Notes: a model not told the origin generated them from the letters alone. Numbered from the stretch's first letter, positions 22,266-34,182 are shown. The stretch: DNA of 64,000 bases from Impatiens glandulifera (GCF_907164915.1 NC_061867.1:32485751-32549750); one strand, 5' to 3'. Made by a program: numbers and translations.

Positions 22266-23500
22266 GTACTAATTGACCAAAGTTTAAACTCCCAAGAACG
22301 TCTGGAGATTGTTGAGCTAATGAAAGCCAATAAATACGTCTTTGCTCTATCATATAAAGAAATGCCAGGTATCGATCCAAAGATCACACGACATCATATT
22401 ACTTTATATCATAACGCTAAACATGTGAAGTAAAAGCTCAAACGGATGAAAGAGGAATTCGTGAATAAAATCTTGGAAGATGTTCGAAAGCAGCTCGAAG
22501 CTAGATTTCACGACGTAATGGAATACCTTAATTGGATTGCCAACATAGTCTCCGTCCTAACGAAAGACAGAGGATTACATTTTTGTGTGTAGATTATTGA
22601 GATTTGAACAAGGCAAACCCTAAACACCATTTCTCATTACCACATATCGATATAATGGTTGATCATGCCATCGATCATAAATTGTTTTCATTCATGGACG
22701 TATTCTCAGGATATCACCAAATTTTGACCGCCCTGCAAGACCGGGAAAAGACCACGTTTATAATAGAAGTAGGAACCTTCTATTAAAGGGTCATGCCTTT
22801 CGGTCTTAAGAATGTGGGAGCCACTTATCAAAGTGTATCCACTACGATCCTTGACGACATGATTATCAAATCGAAGGATCAATAAGGACATGTCCTAAAC
22901 CTTAGAAAATTATTAAAACTAATTAGAAAATATCATCTACGACTCAACTCGAAAAATGCACCTTTAGAGTCACAACTGATAAAATAATAGGCTTCTGAAT
23001 CACACAGAGGGGCATCGATGTCGATCCTTCTAAGATTGATGCAATCACATCTATGTCGGTCCCGCAAAACAAAAGAAAGGTCCATAAATTTTTGGGTAAA
23101 ATCCAATTCATTAGTTAATTAATCAATAAGCTTAATATGACATGCGATCCACTATTTATGCTGTTGAAGAAAGATAAAAGATCGTATGGGATGAAGATTA
23201 TCAACTAGCCTTTGAAAAAAATCAAGGATTAATTAAAAATCTCCTCCCATACTCATGTCTCCCTAAGCCAATATTCCTCTCATTCTATACCTTACTATAA
23301 CATACACCGCCATGGGAAGCCTGTTGGCTCAGGAAAACATTGATAAACTCGAAAAGGTAGTGTACTACATTAGTAAATGGGTGATTGGATGTGAACTTAA
23401 TGACACTCCAGTCTAGAAAATCTATTTGGCCTTTGCATGGGTTATTAAAAGTTTGAGACACTACATGCAGGCCCATCCCATGAAAATGGTGTCAAGACTA
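22266..23500 (+). pseudogene. Tat reverse transcriptase and RNase H relic, copy 1
   Basis: Blocks appear in order: KMPGIDPKITRHHIT-like (EMPGIDPKITRHHITLYH), IANIVSVLTKDRG, DLNKANPKHHFSLPHID, LFSFMDVFSGYHQI, RVMPFGLKNVGATYQ, then ILDDMIIKSKDQ. The last is the YVDD catalytic box, here with ILDD. RNase H follows with TAMGSLLAQENI, KVVYYISKW and SLRHYMQAHP. The FSFMDxFSGYxQI wording marks a Ty3/gypsy enzyme. Numerous stops and frame changes make it inactive. Confidence 0.8.
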
Positions 23501-23700
23501 TACCCGATCCATTTTTGTTCCAACGAAATCTTCTATCACCAAGGCTAGCCAAATGCATGATAATGTTATCAGAATACGACATAACCTATACGATATAAAA
23601 TTCTATCAAAGGAAGTGTTGTAGAAGATTTCCTTGCTGACCAACCCATTATTGTTGAGTTAGAAGATGAACTCGAATTTCGCGATGAGAAAATTATGAGT

Positions 23701-24261
23701 ATAATATAAGATACATGAAAATTTTCGTTTGATGGAGCTTTTAGAAAGCGAGGTTACGAAATTGATATTTTGTTAGTTGACCCGAAAGGGATGTACAACC
23801 CAATTATCCATAATACTCTAATATCCCATCACTAATAACGAGGCAGAATATGAGCATGCCTCTCGGTTCTCAAGTTGGCATACAAAAAAGGGGCAACCAA
23901 ACTAGAAGTATTTGGGAAATCTAACTTGGTTATATCCCAAGCCAATGTTACATGACAACTGAAAAGGGAAAACATGAAACTCTACCACGCCCACTTCACG
24001 AAACTCATGAGAAAATTCGATCAAGTATAATTTTTTACGCTCTAAGAAGTAAAAATCACTTCGCGGATTCTCTATCTACTTTAGCAGCCGTGACTCAAAT
24101 TCCCGAAAGAATCAAATTCAAATCTCTGGAAATTCGACAAAAAGTAACGACCTGCTTTTGAATCGGGGGTAGTCACTTCTTATGAGAATTTTGTTAAACC
24201 CTAGTATGAAATTCTTCAGAAGTACATTGAATATGCAGAATACCCCGCTCTTTTCCGATCC
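23701..24261 (+). pseudogene. Archaeal-type RNase H relic, Tat copy 1
   Basis: After the first RNase H a second one begins WKFSFDGAFRKRGYEIDILL, then DPKGMYNPII, YKKGATKLEVFGKSNLVISQ, and ENMKLYHAHFTKLM. The FDGAxxxxGxGxGxLLxxP ... LxVxGDSxLVIxQ pattern is the additional RNase H of the Tat/Ogre lineage, which supports the lineage call. The coding relic is cut at about 24262, where a minus-oriented LTR fragment begins. Integrase is missing from this copy. Confidence 0.7.
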
Positions 24262-24787
24262 TAGAAACGATAGGCGTTGGATAATAATACAACGATAATC
24301 CAACACGTCCGGTTTCGGCTACACCCGATTACCATTTTTTTATTAAAACCTTCAAGGTTTCATTGAAATAGATTTTTCTGTCACCCTCTTGTTTTTAATT
24401 TTGATCTTTTTAAATACAAAAAATATTGAAATAAATATGAAAAATATTTTACCATTTTATTTTATTTTATTTTGCATATTTTAAGGATAGATAAATAATT
24501 TTGGGAGATGAAATGGGTTCCACATTTCATCCTAAATAATATCTTTTAATCCATTGAGTTTTTCTATAAGATAAATGAATACAAAATTTATCCCAAATAA
24601 TTTTATTTTTATTATTTTGACCATTTTACTTAATTATTTAGGATTTAAATATCACAATAATTAGCCTAATTAATTGTTTTAATTGAGTTTTAGCTATGGG
24701 GTTAATTATTTTGATTTTTTATTTAAAAATAAATTAAAATAATTATTTATATTTTATAAATTGGTGTATAAATTTTTGGTGCTAACA
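24262..24787 (-). mobile_element. Tat LTR fragment (U3 part), minus orientation, unit 2
   Basis: Matches 10480-10950 (AACGATAATCCAA...TTTCGGCTACAC(C/T)CGATTA). Its U3 terminus is GGTGCTAACA at 24787, corresponding to TGTTAGCACC on the minus strand. The break on the left fuses directly to Tat copy 1's RNase H region. Confidence 0.7.
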
Positions 24788-24824
24788 GTATTGACAAAAT
24801 ATAAAACATAAACAATTCCAATAA

Positions 24825-25340
24825 AGATAAGTAAAGGTAACACGATCATGGAAAAGATCCAAGAAATATCTAGTGTAAAAATATGACGACATACCTTGCA
24901 CATCGGGTGTCTATTAAAGTCCAGGTTTATACAAAATATTAAACCAGCTGGATAGATTATAAGAATCCAAATCCAAATTGTCAATTAATTTAATATGATC
25001 TTATCCCATTTTGTAAAAAAATAATTTAAATTTATCTATATATAATTACCTCAATAAATTCTTAATAAAATATATTATTGTAAGATAAATAAAGGTAACA
25101 CATGGTCATGGAAAAGATCCAAAAAATATAGAGTGTAAAAATATGACGACATACCTTGCACATCGGGTGTCTATTAAAGTCCACGTTTATACAAAATATT
25201 AAACCAGCTAGATAGATTATAAGAATTCAAATTGTCAATAATTAATTTAATATGATCTTATCCCATTTTGTAAAAAATTAATTTAAATTTATCTGTATAT
25301 AATTACCTCAATAAATTCTTAATAAAATATATTATTGTAA
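24825..25340. repeat. Tandem duplication of about 257 bp in spacer unit 2
   Basis: TAAAGGTAACAC ... ATGACGACATACCTTGCACA ... AATAAAATATATTATTGTAA occurs twice in direct order (about 24825-25081 and 25082-25340) with small differences. Units 1 and 3 have one copy, so the duplication is private to this unit. Confidence 0.85.
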
Positions 25341-25941
25341 TAAATGTGTTAAATGACACATTTATTCTTTGGTAAAGAAATTTCAATTGTGTACCCTTTA
25401 TATACTTCAAAAATATGTGAAATGTATATCAACAAAATAAGTGATAAAGATATATAAACCATAGAGAAAGATAGTTATGGCCAGAAAATATGGTAAAGGT
25501 CGCTAGAAAAGCTTAAGGGAATTGAAGATAGGGGGGCTAAACTCTGTAGCGTTCTCAGAGAGAAAGTCTAGAATTTTAAAAAAGGTGAGATATTATAACT
25601 TTCACCCACCTTTTTTAAAACTCCAGACTTTCTCTTTGAGAACTACACAGAACACTTAGCCCTATCATCAATCTATTTTATTGGGATTTTCTAACGACAA
25701 CTACATGATTTTCTGGATATAACTATATGTACTTATGCTTTGTATATCTTTATCACACTCTTTGTTGATATGCAATTCACATATTTTGCAGCATATAAAG
25801 GTGTAATTTTTGATATACACTATTGAAATTTATTTACCAAAGAAAAAATGTGTAATTTTATACATTTATTATAGTAATATATAAACTTAAGAATTTAATA
25901 AAATAATTATGTATAGATAAATTTAAATTAATATTTTACAA
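25268..25941. repeat. Foldback element, unit 2
   Basis: Collinear with 11169-11838. It starts TTTGTAAAAAATTAATTT, has AGAGAAAGTCT...AGACTTTCTCT around the middle, and ends in the AATATTTTACAAA complement. Confidence 0.7.
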
Positions 25942-26130
25942 ATATATATATATATATATATATATAATGCTTAATTTTTTTATGATTTTTCTCTCATACA
26001 ATTCCTAATTAGTTATAATTTTTTTCTCCCTAATATATTATGATAAATATTATATATAAGAAAAAAATATAAATATAAGATTATGATAAGAGAAAAAATA
26101 AAAAAATATATTGGTTACAAAATTTAATTC

Positions 26131-26176
<46 letters not shown>

Positions 26177-26605
26177 AAATTATTCAACCAATCTTACTTA
26201 TCTAGAGTCTAAAATATTCAGAGTTCTTATCCTTTTAAAAAAATTATTATATGTGAGGTGAATTTTAAGGATAACATATAATGGTGGTGGATGAAACATA
26301 ATTAAAATTGTAAACAAACTTTGGTAAGAAAACAAAAAGAATTGGAGATTTATAATACGCACTCTTCGCAATAATTTTATTTTCTTTCTCCTACAATAAT
26401 TATTTTATTTTTTATTTTCTCTCCCATCATATATATATATATATATATTTTGTTTTTCATCATTAACTTTAATAAATATAATTTATTTAATAATCATGTA
26501 AAATATATATGGTCTAATTAATCATTTTAATTATATATATATAATATTACATAATTATTTATTTTTTATATATAATAATAATGTTTAATAAAAAGATTTG
26601 AAGGT

Positions 26606-28900
26606 TGTATACACTAAAAATCTACACTCAAATTTATAATATTAAAACAATTATTTTTAAATAAATAAGACAAAATAATTAACCCTTTGGCCGAAAATCT
26701 ATTTAAAACAATTAATTAGTCAAATTAATTAAGGTTTAAGGCAAAAATAAAAAATAAAAAAATTATTTGGATTAAACGTTTTACCCATAATGTCTCAAAA
26801 TAATTTTAGAAAAATTAAAGGAAAAAAATAAATAATTTTGATGAATTGTTGTACTCATTTAATCAAATGAGAATTATTTATTTAAATTTGAAAAATATAA
26901 AAAAATAAATTATATTGGAAAAATATTTACCATATTTATTTTAATATTTTTATGTATTTAAAAAGATCAAAATTAAAGATAAAAGTGTGAAAGAAAAAAA
27001 TCAATTTAAAACAAACCCTTAAGGTTTTAAAATAAAAATAAATCTGTAATCGAGTGTAGCCAAACAAAAATAGACGAATTCGCTGGAGTAAGAACCGCGT
27101 CCATCGGATGGATGCTCGAACCCAATCCAACGCGCCAGAATACTCTTTGTAGCCCGCTGTAGCCGAAGGAAGCATGCACCTAGGAGCACCTAATTAACTA
27201 ACGGGATATGAACCCCGTTAAAAGAATACACCCAAACGCCAACAACGCTGGACGGAAAGGAGACAGAACGCCCAAATAGGCACGAAAAGTTGTGAAGATA
27301 AGGATGAACAGTCGTGTTGATTTTTATTTTTTTGAACTCAACAATTGGTTAATAGTTTTGACTCATTCAAAAGCAAAAATAAGCACCCTATAACGTAGAT
27401 CATTCTCCCTACAATCATAGGGCTTGTCATGGCCTACTCTGACAACCATTTTCCAAGGCTTTTGACTAATTCAGATCATTAGAAGTTTTAACCGACCTTG
27501 GGATAGTATAAATACCTCCCCTAAGATCATTCCTTAGATAACCTACCAACACAGAAGCTTTAAATATAAAAAAAAATCAAAATCCACCATTCAAGCAACT
27601 TCAAAGTTTCGTATTTTTCCAAATTTTTGTTTAAGGCTATCAAGCTTGGATTTGTGCATCCAGAAAGCTTATACAAGGATCAAGGAGTATTCTCCAATCC
27701 TTGGTATGTTTCTAATCATCCTTAAATTTAAATTCATAATTTGAATTTCAAATTTTAGGATCTTGTATGATTCCTCTGTATGTTATTTTATGATTGAATA
27801 TTGATCATAGGATCAATTAGAAACTATCTGGATATAATAGAATCGATGAATCGATCTAACAAAAAAACTAAATTTGAATTTTCAAAAAAAAAACGGGTTT
27901 GCTGTTCTTGGGTTAATTCGATCGAATCACGACCCAGAAAACTTACAAACATGATTATAATGATGTAGGGTAACCATGTGGATCATGTTTGATCCTTCCC
28001 GATCATGTTTGATTAAAATCAAAATTTTCAAAATAAAATAAAAATTTTTATTTCTTGAATTGATCAAAACAAACAGCCAATGTTCTTGTTTTGGTACCAA
28101 CCAAGTATATGTGTTATAAGGAAGTTATTGAATGGCTCTTTCACTTCAAAAATAACTTTAAAATCAATAACATGATTTGTGATAAAAAAAACTATTTTAA
28201 ACAAATTAATCATCATTCAGGTCGATCCATACCTTGATATGATGGTTAATATGTTCTTGGGAACTTTGTGAATTCATACAAGTTCCTTAATCAAAGAATC
28301 AGAGCTAAAAAACAAATTTTAACAAATAAATTATATTCATCTTGGAGGCCGAGGCCTATGAGTCTTGGACCAAGAGATTCAACTGATGATCCACGGTGTA
28401 GACCGAGACCAAGGATCTAGAAACTCGACCAAGGACCGAGACCAATGACTGATGTTCTTGAATAAGGACCGAGACCTAGGACCGATGTTCTTGAGTTAGG
28501 ACCAAGGAATTCGATTGAGGATTCTCACCCTGAACCGAGAGATCTGATCTATGATTGGTGAAATTTTGACCTAGGACCGAGAGGTGTAACTTGGGACTGA
28601 GAGCTCCTAGATTCAGGGACAAGAAACCTAGCCCCAGGCTAGTCTAGGACCGATAGGGTTGTACACCTAGACCGGTAAGATCATCTAAGGACCAGCGTCC
28701 TTAGCACCTCAACGGAGAGACCATGGTATTCAAACCGAGAGCTCCTAAGCCCAGGCCGAGAATCTTTGGGCCCGACCAATAAAATCGGACCCAAGCCTTA
28801 GGACTGCGATCCCAAGGCTTGTTTGGTTCCACTTTTCAAAATCCAAAATTATTTTTGTAAATTTAGGACTCAAAATAATTTTCTAAAAAGTCTGAAAATA
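26606..28900 (+). mobile_element. Tat LTR, plus orientation, unit 2 (3'-truncated)
   Basis: Starts TGTATACACTAAAAATC and follows 12634-14250 in order, but retains the GACCGAG-rich array (28330-28830) that unit 1 lost. It breaks off after AAAAGTCTGAAAATAATTTT near 28900, before the CACGTG region, and abuts an LTR in the opposite orientation. No primer site or internal region follows. Confidence 0.7.
28330..28830. repeat. GACCGAG / CCTAGGACCGAG array
   Basis: Words such as GGACCGAGACC, CCTAGGACCGA and GAGACCAAGGA recur at short spacing. This is the reverse-orientation counterpart of the array at 8570-9235. Confidence 0.8.
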
Positions 28901-28907
28901 ATTTTAA

Positions 28908-29829
28908 CCTATGTTCCTTGATTCTTGGTCTCGAGAGTCTCGATCCTAGGTCTGGTATTCTCAATCTCATGTTTTGACCTCTCAGTCCTAAGTCCAAGAA
29001 GTCTCAGTCTTAGGTTTTGATTTCTCGGTTGTGGATTGTGGGAGCCTCGATCTCAAGTCAGACCTCTCGGTCATAGGACCGAGATCTATCGGTCCTAGGT
29101 CGGACCTCTCGGTTCTAGGTGAGAATCCTCAGTCAGATTTCTCGGTCCTAACTCAAGAACCTCGATCATAAGTATATGTCCTAACAAAAAAGATTGGTCA
29201 TAGGTCTCGGTCCTAGTTTAGTTTTTATTAGTCCTTGGTTCGGTCCGGAATGAGGATCCTCGGTCGGATCTCTCGATCCTAGTCTCATAGGCCTCAGTCC
29301 TGAAGAACACAATGATTCAATTTTATAAATCAATTTTTCTTAGCTCTAATTCTTTGATCTAAGAGCTTGGGTAGGTTCATAAAGATCCTAGAAATATGTT
29401 GATCATCATCTTAAAGTATCAATCAACCTAGATGATGATCAACTTTAAAAACAGTTTATGATCAAAATTCGAATTTTTTTTATTTAAAAGATGTTTGAAG
29501 TGAAATGAGTTGTTCAATATCTTCCTTATAACACATACACTAGATTGATATCAAAACAAGAACACTAGTTGTTCGTTTTGACCAATTCAAGAAATTAAAA
29601 TTTCATTTTATTTTGAAAATTTTGATTTCGATAAAAATTGATCGGGGTGGAATAAAAATGATCCAAATAGTTGTCCAACATGATTATAATCTTGTTGAGA
29701 AGTTTTCTAAGTTGTGATTCGATCAAAATAACCCAAGAAAAGAAAACCCGTTTTTTTATTTTGAAATTCAAATTTGGGTTTTTATTTGAACCTTACTAAG
29801 GATTGGAGAACACTCCTTGATCCTTAAGG
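28908..29829 (-). mobile_element. Tat LTR, minus orientation, unit 3, segment 1 of 3
   Basis: Matches 8815-9915 in order (CTATGTTCCTTG, the GGTCC array to about 29310, AACACATACACT, CCCGTTTTTTT, GGATTGGAGAACACT). It stops at AAGCT (29830-29834), the target of the copia insertion. The continuation is at 42896, where GATGCATAGATC matches 9932 onward. Confidence 0.75.
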
Positions 29830-29834
29830 AAGCT

Positions 29835-31034
29835 TGTTAGGATCTAGATCGCCGATGGAGGACTGGGGTCCGGCTAACACTACAACACTAAATGGTTGGC
29901 GTTTAATCCGGTTAGCGATTAACACCGGTTTCAATACTACACAGGCTGTCACAAACCCTTGAACCGAGTTCAAGTGCGGAAGTGGTTTGTTTCAGACTGA
30001 AGTAACACACACAGGATGAATAGAGATAGTGTTTGGAGAAAGTCGGTTTGAGGTTTAGTGAGTTGGTTAGAATGATGTAAGTCGGTTATGACACTGCGAG
30101 TCGGTTAGAAAGCGGAACCGGCAGACAGTAAAGAACAAGACACAGGTTTTTATAGATGTTCGGAGATAAAACTCCTACGTCACCCCTTCTTCTCAAACCG
30201 CGAGAATGATATTCACTAAGGAATACTCAACCAAACTACACAATCGAGACTTATTTACTGCTCGATGAACAGTCGTACAATTCTCACATAAATTGTAATC
30301 ACACTTCAAATGCACACTTAAACTTTGAATCTTGTAGAGAGATAAATACAACTTGTGATTGTTAGAACTGCATTTATTCCTCTTCAGCTCCTTCTTTTAT
30401 AGGTGAGATGTGCCAACGGTCACATTTCTTTAACGGATACCTTCAGGGTAATCCTTGAATTTGATTGGTTAAGCAGAGGTTCAGTATTGCATTAATTGCG
30501 GTTTAAGCTTCCAAGACATGGAGCAGACCGACTTTATTTGTCTTTTACTTAATATGGCAACTGTTGGTTGGCCAGTTACCTGCATATGGAGAACTGCACC
30601 TTTGACTTGTACCAAAATGGTAATTGTTTCTTCAGACAATCTTCTGCAGCCTTCAGAGTATCATCAGACTTATATGGATATGGCAATGTCACAGTCTGAT
30701 CCTTTAATATCATCTTCCGTAGATACTCAAAGTGTTCGTTTGCACCAATTTGTAGATTGTACTTAGTTTGATAATCTTGACTTCTTTCTTTAAGTAGTCT
30801 CTTCCTCGATTTTTAGGTTGAATACTACATTTCGGTTTAGTATGTCTACTGGTTGTTTATAGCTTCAGTTTAACCGGATAACTTGCGGTTTTGGATACAT
30901 CCTTTGCTTCTTCTTCTAACCGGTTTGATTACTTGACCGGTTAGATTCTTGACCGTTCAAAGTTCTTGATCGTTCTTGCATAGAAAATTTGTTTTTGTTA
31001 CGTTCTTATTTTAACCGGTCTAGTTTATCTATCA
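29835..31034 (-). repeat. 3' LTR of the copia element
   Basis: 1200 bp. In the minus sense it starts TGATAGATAAACTAGACC and ends CTAGATCCTAACA. It is nearly collinear with the 5' LTR, with scattered substitutions over the first 120 bases compared (roughly one in ten) and fewer elsewhere by eye. It carries the TAACCGGTTTGATTACTTGACCGG-type U3 words (ACCGGT core) and the conserved block at about 30145-30219. Confidence 0.9.
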
Positions 31035-31046
31035 ATTTCTCCCTTT
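31035..31046 (-). promoter_or_regulatory. Polypurine tract of the copia element
   Basis: On the minus strand AAAGGGAGAAAT immediately precedes the LTR start TGATAGATAAA. This is the expected plus-strand primer. The same tract with its surroundings is repeated about 175 bases upstream at 31203-31270. Confidence 0.75.
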
Positions 31047-31202
31047 ATGATTATTTTATTTAAAATATTCAAAATCATGTAAGAAGTAAGAAGTAGGCCG
31101 GTTGTTTTAAAAGTTTGTTTGGCCGGAATTTTGAAAAAATTTAGAAAAATTTTTAGGAAAATTTGGAAAATTTTGAGAAGCATTTTGTCTTTAAAGAAAA
31201 AT

Positions 31203-31275
31203 TTTATCTTATCAATTTCTCCCTTTTTGATTATTTTATTTAAAATATACAAAATTATGTAAGGAATAAAATGTA
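31203..31275 (-). repeat. Duplicated polypurine-tract segment
   Basis: TTATCAATTTCTCCCTTTTTG plus the following TTATTTTATTTAAAATATACAAAAT... repeats 31029-31100 (TCTATCAATTTCTCCCTTTA...). The purine tract and the first bases of the LTR end (TATCA) are included, so the element has two tandem candidate plus-strand primer sites 175 bp apart. Confidence 0.8.
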
Positions 31276-31353
31276 GACCGGTTTCCAAAAATACTTTATA
31301 TATAAATATATGAAATATTATAAAGTTGACATAAATAATAGATAATTGAAAGT

Positions 31354-34072
31354 CTATTCCCTATTCTTGTCGTCTTTAGGCATATATCTCCGGAGATAGT
31401 GAGCCATCATCCCCTTTCTCGGATTGCACGGATCGCTGCCAAGTCCGGAGGAAGATGCTTGACCTCCCGGGGTGCCGGTGATTGGTGAAGCATGTGCTGG
31501 TGGAAGAACCAATCTAAGTGCGAACACATTAGCGCACCACACTCTCTTCCTTAGAGGTATAGTCTCGTCCTCAACTTCTTCAACTTCTGGTAAATCCGGG
31601 TTGATTGGAGGAGGATTGGTCGGTTCAGCAATCTCAACCAACAACTGTTGAGTTTGTTTAGTCATTGTCTTCTTGGTGACCGGTCCGGTTGAGGGAGCAT
31701 CCAGATTAGAGAGTTTATTTGTTTCGGCTATTTCTTCTTCTATCAACTTTTGTTGGATTAGCCGAGTCGCGTCCTAATTCGCTTGTACTGCTTGTTCCGG
31801 TGCGGCATTTTCTAGCACCTAAACGTGTTGGGCCAGGCTCGCATCTGCCTGTTCCCTTTCCTTCAGTATTCGCATGTTCTCGTTCTCAGCTTCTTGAAGT
31901 TTTAGAGCGCGATCTCATTCGCTTTCTCAAGTGCCTCGTCGGCCGCTAGCTTGGCCGCAATCATTTTCGCAAGCTGTTCGGAGACTGCTTGTAGCGAGGC
32001 TTTAGTCAGGGCATGCTTTTCTTCGAGCACTACCATTCTTTGAAGTATCGAACCGGCCTGGATATCGGATTGAAAATGACCATCTTCAAGAGATGCCAAC
32101 CTTTGATCTGTTGACGTGAGTTCTTGAGCAGTATGATTGTGACCCTCTTCAAGAGTCGTTAACCTTTGATCTGTCGAACCGAGTCGCTGGTCGGTTAGGA
32201 CAAGACCGTCCTCAAGAGTTGTAGTTCTGTGTGTTGTTGAACTGATCAGCTGGTCGGTTAGGGTGTGATTCTCTTCAAAGGCTGTAAGCCGTTGGATCGC
32301 GGAATTGAGCATTTCACCGGTAGACTTAGCCAACCGGTGTGATGTTTTCACCCTTTCACTCACATTAGTCTTCCACGGGATGATGGCATCTTGGAAAAAT
32401 TAATCGATGTATGCCTTGACGTGATCCTCGGTTAATGCAGGCGGCGACGATTTATCTGTTTGTGGGGACCCGAGCTGATCGGGGAGCGGATTACCCATAT
32501 CAGTTTTAATTATGTTGACCGTGGAATCCGGTGGAGGAGGGGCATTCTTGGCCTCTTCCGGATTAGTACCGGCATTGGATTTGGATCTTTCATCATCGTC
32601 AAGGTTAGATCTTGAAAAATGCGAAGCTTCTTGATGACCGATTCCGATTTAAACCGCGTCATCTCATCGGTCAGCTCTTGTTCCTTAGCCTTTAACATCT
32701 CCAAAACTATTACATCAAGTTGGTTTTTGTCATCTGGAGAGACGTTTTGTTAATGAATGTGAATGATATGGTCGGTGCGTTCTTTTAACCGGGCGTGCGT
32801 TTCAACTATCCTTCCTCTTCTAAGAGCGGTGACAACGCTCTTTGTCTTCGTCAATTCGAACACCGTCCTCTCCATTACCACTAGTTTTTCCTATTTCTGA
32901 TGAGCGGGACACTCTGGTAACATGTCGGCAAAACTGACTTCCTCTCGTAGAAGAGCCCACCGATAGAAGACATTTCTCACAACATGTGCCTGCTTGAAGA
33001 GCTGCTCTATTATTTTGGAGACAAGTTCCTCTCCTAATTGTTGGATGTCGTAGTCTGCGGTTTCTGATGCCTCCGGTTGACGACAGACTGGACCGGATTC
33101 ATCATCAAAATTTGTGGCCGGATTTTCCTCATCGAAGACCTTCCCTTTTCCTTTGTTTGACCAATTCTGCTCGGTGTCGTTGGTGTTGGTGCGGTTAGAG
33201 CTAGATGAGGAGTCCTACGGATTAGGGATGTCGGCTTGAATATTTGCCGATCCAGATGTATGAGGAACTGCTTTGCTTCTGGATTGTCCTACCTTCGGGG
33301 CCTTCTTCTTAGGCTGTGATTTCCTGGGTCGAGTGGACGGTTGTTTAGCGGTTGAGGCCTTCGCTCTGCTCGGTCGAACCGCTGTTCTCAAAAAATGAGT
33401 AGATTTAATTATCTTGTTGTGAGGTATAAGGACACCTGGGCCGGTTTCGATATTAGAGTGGTGCATCAGCTTGCCGAGCGGAACGACATATCCCTGAGAA
33501 CGTTTTGAAGTCGGATCCACCATCTCACGGATGTTGGAGAAAACGACCTTGGCCCAGTTGATTTGAATACCTCTAACTATACTGGCCAGCATCTCAATCT
33601 TTGAACTTGTTAGGCTGTCGAAGTTGCCTCCTCTTCCTTGGACCAACTTTGAGATAATTTCACAAAGTGGCCTGTATTCCGGTTTCAGGTCTGTCTTCTT
33701 ACCGAACACCACTAACGGTTTGTCAGAATCCGATACAGCACAGCAAACCGAAAGGAGTTCGTCGGCGTCCATGTCCTCGGTGAAGTCACAACCTTCTGTT
33801 GGTAGGCGGAGAGCTTCAACAATTGATTCCTTTGTAACCTGAAACGGTTTTCCACCGACCGTTGCGGATATGGTTTCCTCATTGAGTACGGCGGTTTGGA
33901 AGAACTCCGTGACCGCGTCTTGATACATGACGAACGGTCCATTTAGAAAATGATCCAGCCCCGAGGCAGTTATGAGTTCCAGCACTTGTTTAGCCTCCGT
34001 CGAACCGTTGGTTCGAATATCTTCGAAGTCTACTTGGAAAATTTGGTTTAAAAGTGTAGAATCACGACCCAT
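31354..34072 (-). pseudogene. Gene E3: large protein with E domain, basic region and coiled coils
   Basis: Function unknown. The first open frame (34072-33215, 285 aa) begins MGRDSTLLNQIFQVDFEDI. Its E domain (about residues 10-205) shares blocks with E1 and E2: ASGLDHFLN, YQDAVTEFFQTAVL, LRLPTEG and INWAKVVFSNIREMV. Residues 225-270 are proline/lysine/arginine-rich (STRPRKSQPKKKAPKV), like a nuclear localisation or nucleic-acid-binding tail. After a TAG, coding sequence continues through acidic and helical segments, then heptad-like repeats TDQRLTTLEEGH (32363-31902, at least four repeats, coiled coil), and a C-terminus ending YLRRYMPKDDKNRE at 31354. One stop and two or more shifts break an original of about 900 residues. 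It has its own TATA-like box and E2F-like motifs upstream. I recall similar two-part proteins from Lamiales genomes, unverified. Confidence 0.65.
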
Positions 34073-34182
34073 TTCGATTAGAAAGATTTGGAGTTGGAAA
34101 GATTGAAAGTTTGAAAGATTAAGTGATTGCTAGAGAAAGAAAGCATATTCGCGGAAGAGGATAATAAGAAGACGAATGAAGT

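Larger units (their letters stand above)
24788..26605. other. Spacer between head-to-head Tat LTRs, unit 2
   Basis: Starts GTATTGACAAAATATAAAAC as in units 1 and 3 and ends GATTTGAAGGT before TGTATACACT. It contains the tandem duplication at 24825-25340, the foldback at 25268-25941 and TA-rich sequence. No gene is supported. Confidence 0.7.

Noticed and set aside
30518..30766. 82-aa plus-strand frame repeated at 42375-42623, apparently a conserved protein
   Set aside because: Both copies are in the two LTRs of one element, so identity follows from LTR duplication. It is antisense to the element and matches no family.
33624..33942. Overlapping frames on both strands inside E3
   Set aside because: They are shadows of the 285-aa E3 frame. 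Only that frame shows blocks shared with E1 and E2.
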